From contig NZ_LWHB01000020.1 in assembly GCF_001889065.1 (NCBI RefSeq), positions 1-23,958 of the forward strand: a stretch of 23,958 bases of DNA, written 5' to 3'. The notes under the pieces were generated by a model. It worked only from the letters and a program-made list of their open reading frames with translations, was not told where the DNA came from and made no database searches. The stretch's first letter is position 1. Every line of letters begins with the position of its first letter. Source of the stretch: Suttonella ornithocola. GTDB lineage: Bacteria; Pseudomonadota; Gammaproteobacteria; Cardiobacteriales; Cardiobacteriaceae. Below, one piece after another: positions 1 to 7,022 of this stretch. The translations under genes were made by a program, and so were the position numbers.

Positions 1-69
1 CACAAACAGCCAACCTCAGTATGGCAAAAAGAGCTAACGCTGCATGCAAGTTAGAGACATTTAGCTATA
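1..69 (-). repeat. Family C repeat, truncated by window edge
   Basis: On the minus strand this segment matches 13365-13433 almost base for base (roughly 85 percent by eye over 69 bp, no gaps needed). It starts with TATAGCTAAATG and contains GTTAGCTC and TACTGAGGTTGGCT. The copy runs off the window start, so its far end is not visible. It has no coding potential and sits outermost in a chain of repeats upstream of bioG. Confidence 0.75.
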
Positions 70-106
70 TTTACTACTAGAGCTGCTTGGTATGGTTTTT
101 AAACAG

Positions 107-132
107 TTCACTTTTTAGCTGATTGCACTATA
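107..132 (-). repeat. Family B repeat end (partial copy)
   Basis: On the minus strand this reads TATAGTGCAATCAGCTAAAA, matching the left end of the complete family B element at 13247-13343 with one difference in the first 20 bases. No convincing second arm is present, so it looks like a decayed or interrupted copy. Its terminal TATA (129-132) is shared with the start of the family A element that follows. Confidence 0.55.
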
Positions 133-236
133 GCAGGGCTCCCAAAAAATGCATACCGCACTTAGAGATAGAATGCTGTTTGTAAAGTGTATACTTAAGT
201 TATGCGTTGTATGCATTTTTTGGGAAGTTGGCTATA
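129..236 (+). repeat. Family A inverted-repeat element, copy 1
   Basis: This is a 108-bp element with 28-bp imperfect terminal inverted repeats. Each arm starts TATAGC, has five variable bases, and ends in the shared core TCCCAAAAAATGCATAC. One end is of the TATAGCAGGGCT type and the other of the TATAGCCAACTT type, which gives the element a direction. It carries no ORF. Three further copies lie at 13471-13578, 14951-15040 and 20634-20738. It lies about 84 bp upstream of bioG and could influence that gene's transcription. Confidence 0.85.
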
Positions 237-319
237 TATGCCTAAAATAGTTCTGAATTCAAATGTTGTAAAATAGTAGGTAATTATTTAATCCGCTATA
301 AGTATCTATCACGAACAAT
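237..319 (+). other. bioG leader region, no clear promoter
   Basis: This stretch between the repeats and the bioG ATG contains a TATAAG (297-302) that could act as a -10 box, but no good -35 at 16-18 bp from it. No strong Shine-Dalgarno sequence is visible before the bioG start. A BirA-type biotin operator, two TTGTAAACC-like half sites in dyad, is not present. Confidence 0.3.
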
Positions 320-961
320 ATGTCTTTTTCACCACTCTCTATAAATCCTACTTTGCTCAGAACTCTCCCCATTCTGTTTTATAACGGCTGGGGAATGGAT
401 GAAAACGTCATCGCTCATCTACAAGACCGACAAGTCATTTACGTACAAAATTATCCGCAAAATCCCCTCGAATTAAATAGCCCTCATATACTCATTGCTT
501 GGTCAATGGGCGTATGGGCAGCCAATCCATTATTGGCGCAACGTCATTACCTACCACTAACCATTGCCATCAATGGTACACCGTGGGGCATTCATTCTGA
601 AAAAGGCATGCCACCAAGACTTTTTCAAGCAACAGCAGCACGATACCAAGAAAAAAGCCAAGCCATCCTATACCAAAAATTATTTGGCACAATAAAAGGA
701 GATTTTCTTCCACATCGAAGTATTCCCGATCAACAGCAAGAACTTTTCCGACTACTTGAAATTGTCCCTCAACATCCTCCGATGGATTACCATTGGGATA
801 TTGCGATAATTAGCACTAACGATAAAATTTATCCCACTGATAATCAAAAAAACCATTGGAAAGGAACGCAGACGACTATTTGTCCTCTCAATACGCCTCA
901 CTATCCTTTTGCCAATTTTCATCATTGGACAGAATTTTTCGACTATCTGATAACCGCTTAA
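320..961 (+). CDS. bioG: Pimeloyl-ACP methyl ester carboxylesterase BioG
   Basis: BioG cleaves the methyl ester of pimeloyl-ACP methyl ester, ending the BioC-initiated route that makes the pimeloyl chain of biotin. It is a cytoplasmic alpha/beta hydrolase of the DUF452 family and replaces BioH in many gammaproteobacteria and Neisseria. The 213-aa product has the usual family length. It carries the early YNGWGMD segment (residues 21-27), the nucleophile elbow AWSMG with Ser62 as likely catalytic serine, and a late PHYPF segment with His194 as likely catalytic histidine. An Asp around DKIYPTD is the likely third triad member. The stop codon TAA is followed directly by the bioC ATG, so the two genes are very probably co-transcribed. 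Repeat DNA lies just upstream. Identification is confident; the triad Asp and His assignments are inferred. Confidence 0.9.
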   Translation: MSFSPLSINPTLLRTLPILFYNGWGMDENVIAHLQDRQVIYVQNYPQNPLELNSPHILIAWSMGVWAANPLLAQRHYLPLTIAINGTPWGIHSEKGMPPRLFQATAARYQEKSQAILYQKLFGTIKGDFLPHRSIPDQQQELFRLLEIVPQHPPMDYHWDIAIISTNDKIYPTDNQKNHWKGTQTTICPLNTPHYPFANFHHWTEFFDYLITA

Positions 962-1678
962 ATGCTTAATCCCCAAAGAAGCTTTGCAGCTGCCCAAGCG
1001 CATTATCCGAAATACGCAACTGATCAACTCCGACTCGCTCAACAATTGGCACAAGCCATCACCAAATACTGCACCCATCCAATAGAAAACATTTTTGAAG
1101 TCGGATGTGGCACTGGCGCATTAAGCCAAGCGCTATATCAACACCCATTCCCGTATGCCGCTCGCTATTATGTGAACGACCTAAACCCTATCATAGCTTT
1201 TCCTGTTCCAGCTAAACAGCGATTAACTTCTATTGGTGATATCCGCTGCTGTCCACTTCCAACACCCCTTCAAATGATTACGAGTAGTAGTGCTTTACAA
1301 TGGTTAGAACAGACCCTGTTTTCTGAACTTTCTCGGTTTATTTCTCACTTATCAGAAAAAGGATATTTAGCCATTAGCCTATATATTGATAAACATTATC
1401 AAGAGTTAGCACAATACGGAATTGGGCTAAAATATCATACAACAGAAAAAATTCTTCATTATTTACAACAAGCAGGAACGCTTTTATGGTTTAAAGAGCA
1501 GTACCACTGTGAATATTTTGCTTCTCCAAATGCCGTGTTAACGCATTGTCGAGCGACAGGCGTAAACGCATTTACTGCTTCACTAGGCGATATACGACAC
1601 TTACTTAAAAGCTATCCAAAAACACAGCAAGGATACCCGCTAACACACCATAGCCTTAGCATCATCATCCAAAAATAA
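962..1678 (+). CDS. bioC: Malonyl-ACP O-methyltransferase BioC
   Basis: BioC methylates the free carboxyl of malonyl-ACP (or CoA) with SAM, disguising it so fatty-acid synthase can extend it to pimeloyl-ACP methyl ester. The 238-aa protein is a class I methyltransferase. The glycine-rich SAM motif FEVGCGTGAL is at residues 45-54, and an N-terminal FAAAQAHY segment resembles the conserved BioC start. SSALQWL after the central fold is a typical BioC motif. Its ATG abuts the bioG stop codon with no gap, and the BioC substrate methylation is undone by BioG, so the pair forms a functional unit. The rest of the biotin genes (bioA, B, D, F) are not in the window. It converges on tesA with only 10 bp between stop codons. 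Confidence 0.9.
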   Translation: MLNPQRSFAAAQAHYPKYATDQLRLAQQLAQAITKYCTHPIENIFEVGCGTGALSQALYQHPFPYAARYYVNDLNPIIAFPVPAKQRLTSIGDIRCCPLPTPLQMITSSSALQWLEQTLFSELSRFISHLSEKGYLAISLYIDKHYQELAQYGIGLKYHTTEKILHYLQQAGTLLWFKEQYHCEYFASPNAVLTHCRATGVNAFTASLGDIRHLLKSYPKTQQGYPLTHHSLSIIIQK

Positions 1679-1691
1679 AACCAGCGTTTTA
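1676..1691. terminator. Small hairpin between convergent bioC and tesA
   Basis: A perfect 6-bp inverted repeat, TAAAAC and GTTTTA, is separated by CAGC and spans the end of bioC and the end of tesA. It could act as a weak bidirectional terminator between the convergent genes. The stem is short and AT-rich and there is no separate T tract, so the call is tentative. Confidence 0.3.
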
Positions 1692-2318
1692 TAGCCGACC
1701 TGTTTCGCGCAAATATTTGACTAACTCATCTGTAAACACAGCATATCCTTGCGCATTAGGATGGACTTGATCTGAGCGCCATTCAGATTTTTTCAAAACC
1801 TTACTCCAAGCTTCTGCAAACAAAGGCACCTTCTCTTTTTCAGCAATCTGCTGATATAACTCATGGTCACTTGGAAAACCTAATAAAGAGCTGCTACTTA
1901 AAGACGGAATGCCTACCAATAATACTTCCGCATTTGCCGCTCGGCTCTCTTGAATCATTTGCTCAATATTACGGCGAGTACCCTGTGGATTTTGGTGTCG
2001 GAGAAAATCATTCCCTCCAATACTAATGATGACAAATTTAGGATGATATTCTTCTAATAAAGCGGGTAATCTTGCTAATGCTTGGGCGCTAGTATCACCA
2101 CTTAAGCCACCATTAACGACTTCCCAACCAGAAATCTCTGCAAGACGATGAGGATAAGACGTTTCTGGCGTAGCGCCATATCCAAATGTCAATGAATCGC
2201 CTAACGCTAGTACAACGGTTCCTGCAGGTAAATATGCTTGCTTAGAAGATTTATGACAAGCACTAATCAATACACTAAAAACAATAAGCAAGGAACAATA
2301 ACAAACTTTTTTAAACAT
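1689..2318 (-). CDS. tesA: SGNH-family esterase/lysophospholipase, predicted lipoprotein (TesA-like)
   Basis: This is a GDSL/SGNH hydrolase of the TesA (thioesterase I, lysophospholipase L1, arylesterase) group. The start at 2318 gives a 209-aa protein beginning MFKKVCYC; the frame is open further upstream, but that would run into ccmA and bury the signal sequence. The N-terminus is a lipoprotein signal, with the lipobox LISAC placing Cys21 as the lipidated residue. The four SGNH blocks are present: ALGDSLTFG with Ser42, NGGLSGDTS with Gly74, SIGGNDF with Asn103, and DQVHP with Asp183 and His186. Escherichia coli TesA is released into the periplasm, so a lipid anchor is a difference. It is the last gene of the minD-minE-hslR-ccmA-tesA run, 23 bp after ccmA. 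The in vivo substrate is unknown. Confidence 0.85.
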   Translation of the reverse strand: MFKKVCYCSLLIVFSVLISACHKSSKQAYLPAGTVVLALGDSLTFGYGATPETSYPHRLAEISGWEVVNGGLSGDTSAQALARLPALLEEYHPKFVIISIGGNDFLRHQNPQGTRRNIEQMIQESRAANAEVLLVGIPSLSSSSLLGFPSDHELYQQIAEKEKVPLFAEAWSKVLKKSEWRSDQVHPNAQGYAVFTDELVKYLRETGRL

Positions 2319-2341
2319 TTTTCTGAAAAAAAATTCTACAT

Positions 2342-2962
2342 TTAATGAGAAGATTGACTCAAAGATGATAAGTTGACTGACTCTAAAAGTTTCTCTGCAA
2401 ACGGTTGATGAGAAGTTAACAACAAAGCTCCACCATTCCTTAAATGCGCTGAACACCGCTCAGCCAGTATTTCTACAGTAGCAACATCTAGTGCTGTTAG
2501 TGGTTCATCTAATAGCCAAACTGGTGGGCACATGAGCCATAATCGTGCTAGTTGGACTCGACGTTGCTGTCCAGCTGAAAGATAACGAACTTGTCGCTTT
2601 TTTAATTCGATAATGCCCATTTTTTCTAGGGCATTAGGTAACGCTCTTTGAATATCTTTTGATGACATTCCATGATATAAGCGTGCCGCAAAAATAATAT
2701 TTTCTTCTACCGTTAATAATGGATGAATACCTGCCTTGTGGCCCAAATATAATAAGGGCGTTTCGCGCTCAACCTTTCCCGATGTTGGTAACAATACACC
2801 AGCTAAAATTTGCAATAATGTCGTTTTTCCACTGCCATTTTCACCCAATAGGTGTATGCCTTGACCTTTAAATAACGATAAAGATAGACGACGAAAAATC
2901 ACCTGTTGATTTCTCATCATCGTCAAAGACTGAGCTGATAATAACGCGCTCACTTCAGTCAT
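2342..2962 (-). CDS. ccmA: CcmA-type ABC ATPase (haem exporter ATP-binding protein)
   Basis: This 206-aa ABC ATPase resembles CcmA, which powers release of haem from CcmC to the chaperone CcmE in system I cytochrome c maturation. Walker A GENGSGKTT is at residues 40-48, the signature LSAGQQRRV at 128-136, Walker B VWLLDEP at 148-154, and the H-loop histidine at 185. The LSAGQQRRVQLARLWL stretch and LGHKAGIHPLLTVEEN are characteristic of CcmA rather than of generic importers. Its ATG overlaps the end of hslR by 8 bp, so translation is coupled. CcmA normally precedes ccmB, but here tesA follows and no ccmB, ccmC or other ccm gene is in the window. It could therefore serve a distant ccmBCD set or a different partner. 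Confidence 0.8.
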   Translation of the reverse strand: MTEVSALLSAQSLTMMRNQQVIFRRLSLSLFKGQGIHLLGENGSGKTTLLQILAGVLLPTSGKVERETPLLYLGHKAGIHPLLTVEENIIFAARLYHGMSSKDIQRALPNALEKMGIIELKKRQVRYLSAGQQRRVQLARLWLMCPPVWLLDEPLTALDVATVEILAERCSAHLRNGGALLLTSHQPFAEKLLESVNLSSLSQSSH

Positions 2963-3377
2963 GTGTAAAAGGATTTCGATGAATATTGCGTAACTGCCGA
3001 CGCTCTCGCTTATCTGGTCTTGCTGTTGGAAAGCTCACCAATGCATTAGCCAATTTTCTTTGTTCAGCTAACCTTTCTCGACGTTCAATACTTTGAGCGG
3101 TTTCTTGATAAAATGTGCTAGCAAGTTTTGCAGATACTCGACGAATCGCTAATTGCTTAACAATTACTTCAAATTGCTGTTCTACTGTTTTCTGAATTTC
3201 TAAATAATCTCCTACAGCTAACTGTTGAGCAGGTTTTGCGCGCATTTGATTAACAATTACCCGTCCATTTTTAATCGCACTAATTGCTAATGCACGCGTT
3301 TTATAAAAACGTGCGGCAACTAACCATTGATCTAAGCGGCAAGCATCAATATTTGTTTCCATCATTCTCAGTGACAT
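2955..3377 (-). CDS. hslR: Hsp15-like S4-domain RNA-binding protein
   Basis: Hsp15 is a heat-shock-associated RNA-binding protein that rescues stalled 50S subunits carrying peptidyl-tRNA. The product (140 aa from this start) has the S4 domain at its N-terminus with the Hsp15 hallmark RLDQWLVAARFYKTRALA, a central FYQETAQSIERRE, and the C-terminal basic PDKRERRQLR segment. The start is ambiguous: ATG codons at 3377, 3365 and 3362 are all in frame. The first has an AGGA too close to it, the other two have a weak GAGA, and homology begins only at about residue 14. Whichever is used, it overlaps the end of minE. Its stop overlaps ccmA. It is the third gene of the min operon here, an unusual position. 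Confidence 0.85.
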   Translation of the reverse strand: MSLRMMETNIDACRLDQWLVAARFYKTRALAISAIKNGRVIVNQMRAKPAQQLAVGDYLEIQKTVEQQFEVIVKQLAIRRVSAKLASTFYQETAQSIERRERLAEQRKLANALVSFPTARPDKRERRQLRNIHRNPFTHD

Positions 3378-3651
3378 ATCCTGATGAAGTTTTTTCTGGA
3401 AGATTGATATTTAATGCTAAAACATCCATATCCCCTTCTTTACTGATAATTGCTTCAATATCTTCTGGACAAATAGCAATATACTTTTGTACGACTTCTA
3501 AAATTTCTTGCTTCATTGCTTCCATAAACGGTGGCTGTTCATTTCTATGAGATACTCTGCTATCTCTTTGATGAGCAACAATGATTTGCAAGCGTTCTTT
3601 AGCAATTTTGGCTGATGGCGCTGGTTTTTTGAATAAATCAAAAATGCTCAT
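3346..3651 (-). CDS. minE: Cell-division topological specificity factor MinE
   Basis: MinE binds membrane-bound MinD, stimulates its ATPase and drives pole-to-pole oscillation that restricts Z-ring assembly to midcell. The start MSIFDLF (3651) is chosen because the N-terminal amphipathic membrane-targeting helix begins there; the frame is open 24 bp further into minD. The anti-MinCD helix segment AKERLQIIVAHQR is clear, followed by the beta-rich topological domain EILEVVQKYIAI and DMDVLALNINLP. At 101 aa it is longer than the usual roughly 88 aa, with about 12 extra residues after NINLPE, and its 3' end overlaps hslR. It starts 1 bp after the minD stop codon, so the two are tightly coupled. 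Confidence 0.93.
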   Translation of the reverse strand: MSIFDLFKKPAPSAKIAKERLQIIVAHQRDSRVSHRNEQPPFMEAMKQEILEVVQKYIAICPEDIEAIISKEGDMDVLALNINLPEKTSSGYVTENDGNKY

Positions 3652-3652
3652 T

Positions 3653-4465
3653 TTAGCCCCCAAACAATTTGCCAAGCAAACCTTTACGGCGTACTTCCAA
3701 AAAGCGATGTGGCAAATCGTTTCCTAATAAACGCTCTACTAAATCTGCATAAGCCTGTCCAGCTCTACTCTCACTTGCTAGAATCACAGGTTGTCCTTGG
3801 TTAGAAGCTGTTAATACGGATTGAGATTCTGGAATAACGCCTAGTAATTTAATGGATAAAATTTCAATCACATCTTCAACAGAAAGCATTTCTCCAATTT
3901 TAACGCGCTCTGGATTATAGCGTGTAATCACCAAATGCTCTTTAACAGGCTCTAACCCTAGCTCTGCACGACGAGATTTACTCGCTAAAATACCTAAAAT
4001 TCTATCGGAATCACGAACAGAAGAGACTTCAGGATTAGTCGTGATAATGGCCTCATCTGCAAAATAGAGTGCCATCAATGCCCCTCTTTCAATCCCAGCC
4101 GGACTATCACAAATAATGTACTCAAACCCCATTGCTTTCAGGTCATTGATGACTTTTTCCACACCTTCAGCCGTTAACGCATCTTTATCACGCGTTTGCG
4201 AAGCCGGCAAAATATAAAGATCTTGAACAGTTTTATCTCTAATAAGAGCTTGATTAAGCGTTGCTTCATTATTAATAACATTCACAAAGTCATAAACGAC
4301 ACGTCGCTCAACGCCCATGATGAGATCCAAATTACGCAAACCCACATCAAAATCAATGACTACCGTTTTATGTCCCTTCAATGCTAATCCTGTAGCAAGA
4401 CTGGCACTGGTAGTTGTTTTCCCAACACCACCTTTACCAGAGGTGACAACAATCACTTTTGACAT
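3653..4465 (-). CDS. minD: Septum site-determining ATPase MinD
   Basis: MinD is a membrane-cycling ParA/MinD-family ATPase that recruits MinC and MinE to the inner membrane. The 270-aa product has the usual length. It has the deviant Walker A motif KGGVGKTT (Lys11 and Lys16), the switch I region FDVGLRNLD, Walker B-like YIICDSPAG, and a C-terminal amphipathic helix RKGLLGKLFGG that serves as the membrane-targeting sequence. minE follows after 1 bp. minC, which normally precedes minD in gammaproteobacteria, is not upstream; the preceding gene is zapA. A near-consensus promoter lies about 33 bp upstream of the ATG, so minD is the first gene of its own operon. Confidence 0.95.
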   Translation of the reverse strand: MSKVIVVTSGKGGVGKTTTSASLATGLALKGHKTVVIDFDVGLRNLDLIMGVERRVVYDFVNVINNEATLNQALIRDKTVQDLYILPASQTRDKDALTAEGVEKVINDLKAMGFEYIICDSPAGIERGALMALYFADEAIITTNPEVSSVRDSDRILGILASKSRRAELGLEPVKEHLVITRYNPERVKIGEMLSVEDVIEILSIKLLGVIPESQSVLTASNQGQPVILASESRAGQAYADLVERLLGNDLPHRFLEVRRKGLLGKLFGG

Positions 4466-4497
4466 ATTTTGAATCTCTCTTTTATAGCAAAAAAATT

Positions 4498-4526
4498 ATT
4501 ATAACGATATCAACAAAAAGTGTCAT
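4498..4526 (-). promoter_or_regulatory. Strong sigma70-type promoter for the minD operon
   Basis: On the minus strand the -35 box is ATGACA (4526-4521, five of six consensus bases) and the -10 box is TATAAT (4503-4498, perfect), with a 17-bp spacer. Transcription would start near 4490, giving a leader of about 25 nt before the minD ATG with a purine-rich AAAGAGAG ribosome-binding site. This makes minD-minE-hslR-ccmA-tesA a separate unit from zapA. Confidence 0.75.
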
Positions 4527-4606
4527 AAGCTTTTAGATTAACCTCAACACTTGTCTAAGCATATCTTATAAAATAAAACCGTAAAATTTTATCCTAACCC
4601 ACTGAT

Positions 4607-4930
4607 TTAAACATTTTCACCATTAGATAACGCTTCTTCAGACAAAGCCATATCTAAGCTACTAACTAAGCGCCCACTAATTTCATTGACCAAAGCAACT
4701 TCTTTCGCAAAAATTTGTTGCTCTTGTAGTAAATCAAAAGTCATTTGTAATCCGCCCATAATCAGCAAACGCTCTAAAGGAAGGCGGGGATTTTCACGGC
4801 GCAATTCTTGTAAGTGAGTATTAAGCTTATCTGCCGCTTCAATTAAAAGATTTCGTTCATGTGGTTCGCACATTAGCGGATAGCTGTTCTCTAGAATTTG
4901 CAAAGTAATTTTCATTTTCTGCTTACTCAT
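4607..4930 (-). CDS. zapA: Cell division protein ZapA
   Basis: ZapA binds FtsZ filaments and crosslinks them, stabilising the Z ring. The 107-aa protein fits the family length. The N-terminal globular part includes KITLQILENSYPLMCEPHERNLLIEAADKLN, matching the ZapA pattern of a short beta strand, an S-Y-P segment and a helix. The C-terminal half is a long coiled-coil helix running through PLERLLIMGGLQMTFDLLQEQQ. The start codon overlaps the end of the upstream coiled-coil gene by 8 bp. In many gammaproteobacteria zapA is followed by 6S RNA, but no such structure is visible in the 141 bp after it. It lies directly upstream of minD, so two division functions are adjacent. Confidence 0.85.
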   Translation of the reverse strand: MSKQKMKITLQILENSYPLMCEPHERNLLIEAADKLNTHLQELRRENPRLPLERLLIMGGLQMTFDLLQEQQIFAKEVALVNEISGRLVSSLDMALSEEALSNGENV

Positions 4931-5345
4931 TATCTATCCCTCTAATTCTAGCAATCATGGCTTCTTTAATCGTTTTTTCCTGTTGCAGTTCGGCATGCAA
5001 CGTATCAAGCTGATGACGCCACGCTTGTTCTTTTTCTTCCAAATTTTGGCGATATTCCATCGCCTGCGACTGAATTTTTTCTTCTAATTGCAAGCGTTCG
5101 CTGTCATAGCGCGTTTGCCATTGCGCTTCTAACTCAGAAAGCGCTGCTTGATGCGCTAATAATTTTTCTTCAATTAACTGCTGATGCGACTCAAGCGATT
5201 GCTGATGCGTTAACTCTAAGCGATTATATTTTTCTTGTAACGCAGCAAAATCTTTTTGCAAACGTCGCCAAGCTTTCAACACAGCGCTGCTCTGTTTTTC
5301 TACACGCTTTAACTCGTCAATATGCAGGCGTTCTACGGATTTCAT
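4923..5345 (-). CDS. Coiled-coil protein encoded with zapA, function unknown
   Basis: The product is 140 aa, almost entirely heptad-like helix with abundant Glu, Gln, Lys and Leu (for example YNRLELTHQQSLESHQQLIE), and has no catalytic motif, signal peptide or membrane segment. The start at 5345 is chosen because a good AGGAAG ribosome-binding site lies 3 bp in front of it; an in-frame ATG 75 bp upstream has none. The end overlaps the zapA start by 8 bp, so translation is probably coupled. Small coiled-coil proteins (the TIGR02449 or ZapB-like type, about 70-80 aa) are known next to zapA in several gammaproteobacteria. This one is about twice as long, and homology cannot be judged from coiled-coil composition alone. 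A role in Z-ring organisation is inferred from position only. Confidence 0.7.
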   Translation of the reverse strand: MKSVERLHIDELKRVEKQSSAVLKAWRRLQKDFAALQEKYNRLELTHQQSLESHQQLIEEKLLAHQAALSELEAQWQTRYDSERLQLEEKIQSQAMEYRQNLEEKEQAWRHQLDTLHAELQQEKTIKEAMIARIRGIDNE

Positions 5346-5378
5346 ATGCTTCCTGTGATGAATAAAAAATAAATTAAA

Positions 5379-5412
5379 AGGAATAACCGTGCAATATAGA
5401 CCGTTTATTCCT
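5379..5412 (-). terminator. Hairpin with T-rich tail between metK and the zapA unit
   Basis: On the minus strand AGGAATAA (5412-5405) and TTATTCCT (5386-5379) form a perfect 8-bp stem around an 18-nt loop. It is followed by TTTAATTTATTTTTT. The position, after the metK stop and before the coiled-coil gene, suits termination or attenuation of metK readthrough. The loop is long and the stem AT-rich, so efficiency is doubtful. Confidence 0.4.
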
Positions 5413-5460
5413 ATTTTCAAAATTTTCTTTTTTTACATCCTTGTAAAAATATAACGGTTA

Positions 5461-6609
5461 TTAAGCCAATTTTAAGCTTTCAGCTTTATCGGTTTTCTCC
5501 CAAGTAAACTCAGGAAGTTCACGACCAAAATGACCATAAGTAGCGGTTTGCTGATAAATTGGGCGAACCAAATCTAACATCTCAATAATGCCATAAGGTG
5601 TTAAATCAAAAACTTCTCGTACGCGCTGAACAATCTGTTCATCGGGAATAGTCCCTGTACCAAAAGTATTCACCATGATTGAAGTTGGCTCTGCAACCCC
5701 AATGGCATAAGACACTTGCACTTCACAACGCTTTGCTAATCCAGCGGCAACAATATTTTTTGCCACATAACGTCCAGCATAAGCCGCACTTCTATCCACC
5801 TTGCTCGGATCTTTTCCTGAAAAGGCGCCGCCGCCATGATGCGCCGCACCGCCATAGGTATCCACGATAATTTTTCTACCTGTTAGCCCACAATCGCCAA
5901 CCGGTCCACCAGTGACAAAATTGCCCGTCGGGTTGATATGAAATTTCGTTTGATTATCTAGCCATTCAGCTGGCAGTACTTTATCAATAATCAATTCACG
6001 GACGGCTTCACGTAAATCTTTTTGGCTAATATCGGGATCATGCTGAGTAGATAATACAACCGCATCTATGCCACTAATCACACCATTTTTGTAACGGAAA
6101 GTGATTTGGCTTTTTGCATCTGGACGTAGCCATGGCAACACTTTATCTTTACGTACTTGTGTTTGACGCTCAACCAAACGATGAGCATAAGTGATTGGCG
6201 CAGGCATTAGCGTATCGGTTTCATCACAGGCATAGCCAAACATAAGCCCCTGATCACCGGCACCTTGCTGACGTTTTTCTTCTCTATCTACCCCTTGCGC
6301 AATATCAGAAGATTGTTTTCCAATGGCATTTAAAACCGCACAAGTTGCGCCATCAAATCCGACATCCGAGCTGTTATAACCAATATTAACGATTGTCTGG
6401 CGAACAATATCTTCTAAATCCACCCATGCACTGGTTGATACCTCACCAGCGACCAATACCATACCCGTTTTAATCAGCGTTTCGCAGGCAACACGCGCAT
6501 TTTTATCTTGCTCTAAGATAGCATCTAATACCGCATCAGAGATTTGATCAGCAATTTTATCTGGATGACCTTCGGAAACGGATTCTGAAGTAAATAAATA
6601 ATGACTCAT
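5461..6609 (-). CDS. metK: S-adenosylmethionine synthetase MetK
   Basis: MetK makes SAM from methionine and ATP, supplying all cellular methylation including the BioC reaction encoded nearby. The 382-aa protein matches the family length. It has FTSESVSEGHPDK (residues 6-18, with catalytic His15 and Asp17), the signature GAGDQG (116-121), and the GGGAFSGKDPSKVDRSAAY phosphate-binding loop in the C-terminal half. The ATG overlaps the mutT stop codon as ATGA, and mutT overlaps secA the same way, so metK is the last cistron of a secA-mutT-metK unit. No SAM riboswitch or MET-box-like leader is present, because there is no leader at all. A T-rich hairpin follows the gene. Confidence 0.96.
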   Translation of the reverse strand: MSHYLFTSESVSEGHPDKIADQISDAVLDAILEQDKNARVACETLIKTGMVLVAGEVSTSAWVDLEDIVRQTIVNIGYNSSDVGFDGATCAVLNAIGKQSSDIAQGVDREEKRQQGAGDQGLMFGYACDETDTLMPAPITYAHRLVERQTQVRKDKVLPWLRPDAKSQITFRYKNGVISGIDAVVLSTQHDPDISQKDLREAVRELIIDKVLPAEWLDNQTKFHINPTGNFVTGGPVGDCGLTGRKIIVDTYGGAAHHGGGAFSGKDPSKVDRSAAYAGRYVAKNIVAAGLAKRCEVQVSYAIGVAEPTSIMVNTFGTGTIPDEQIVQRVREVFDLTPYGIIEMLDLVRPIYQQTATYGHFGRELPEFTWEKTDKAESLKLA

Positions 6610-7022
6610 AAAGCATCCTTTTCAATGAGAAATTTCTCTTGTAATTTTTTTAGCATCTGCGTATTCGGTTCAGGAAACTGATAACGGCTTAATTCCGCTA
6701 TGGATACCCATTTCCAACGCTGATTTTCCAAACCTTTTGGCGAATAGCGCAAATTGGTTTGTGCCAATAAAAACGTTAAGTTGACCTCTTGTGCCCGACT
6801 ACCACAATAAAATACTTGCCAATGCTCTTCGGCAGTATCAATTCCAAGTTCTTCTTGAAATTCGCGCACCAATGCGTCAACGGCACTTTCACCAGTTTCA
6901 ATTTTACCGCCGGGAAACTCCCAATAGCCGGCATAAGCCTTACCTTGTGGACGCTCAGCAATCAATACCTCTTGCTGAGCATTCATCAATATGCCTGCTG
7001 CAACGGATAATGGTTGGCTCAT
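6606..7022 (-). CDS. mutT: 8-oxo-dGTP diphosphatase MutT (Nudix hydrolase)
   Basis: MutT hydrolyses 8-oxo-dGTP and related oxidised nucleotides, preventing A:T to C:G transversions. The start at 7022 gives 138 aa beginning MSQPLSVAAGIL and overlaps the secA stop codon as ATGA; a longer in-frame start at 7040 would lie 18 bp inside secA and matches the family less well. The complete Nudix box is present as GKIETGE, a seven-residue spacer, and REFQEELGI. WEFPGGK in front of it is typical of true MutT. In many gammaproteobacteria mutT lies directly after secA, as here. The coupling to metK downstream by another 4-bp overlap is tight. Confidence 0.92.
   Translation of the reverse strand: MSQPLSVAAGILMNAQQEVLIAERPQGKAYAGYWEFPGGKIETGESAVDALVREFQEELGIDTAEEHWQVFYCGSRAQEVNLTFLLAQTNLRYSPKGLENQRWKWVSIAELSRYQFPEPNTQMLKKLQEKFLIEKDAL

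Noticed and set aside
154..168. AAGTGCGGT on the minus strand, identical to the Haemophilus DNA uptake signal core
   Set aside because: It occurs inside family A copy 1 only; the equivalent positions in the other copies differ, and no dense occurrence elsewhere was noticed.
261..300. TTGTAA upstream of bioG as a possible BirA biotin operator
   Set aside because: Only one half-site-like sequence is present, and the second inverted half site at the required distance is missing.
4466..4606. Possible 6S RNA downstream of zapA, its common location in gammaproteobacteria
   Set aside because: The gap is only 141 bp, AT-rich, lacks a long imperfect hairpin, and holds the minD promoter.
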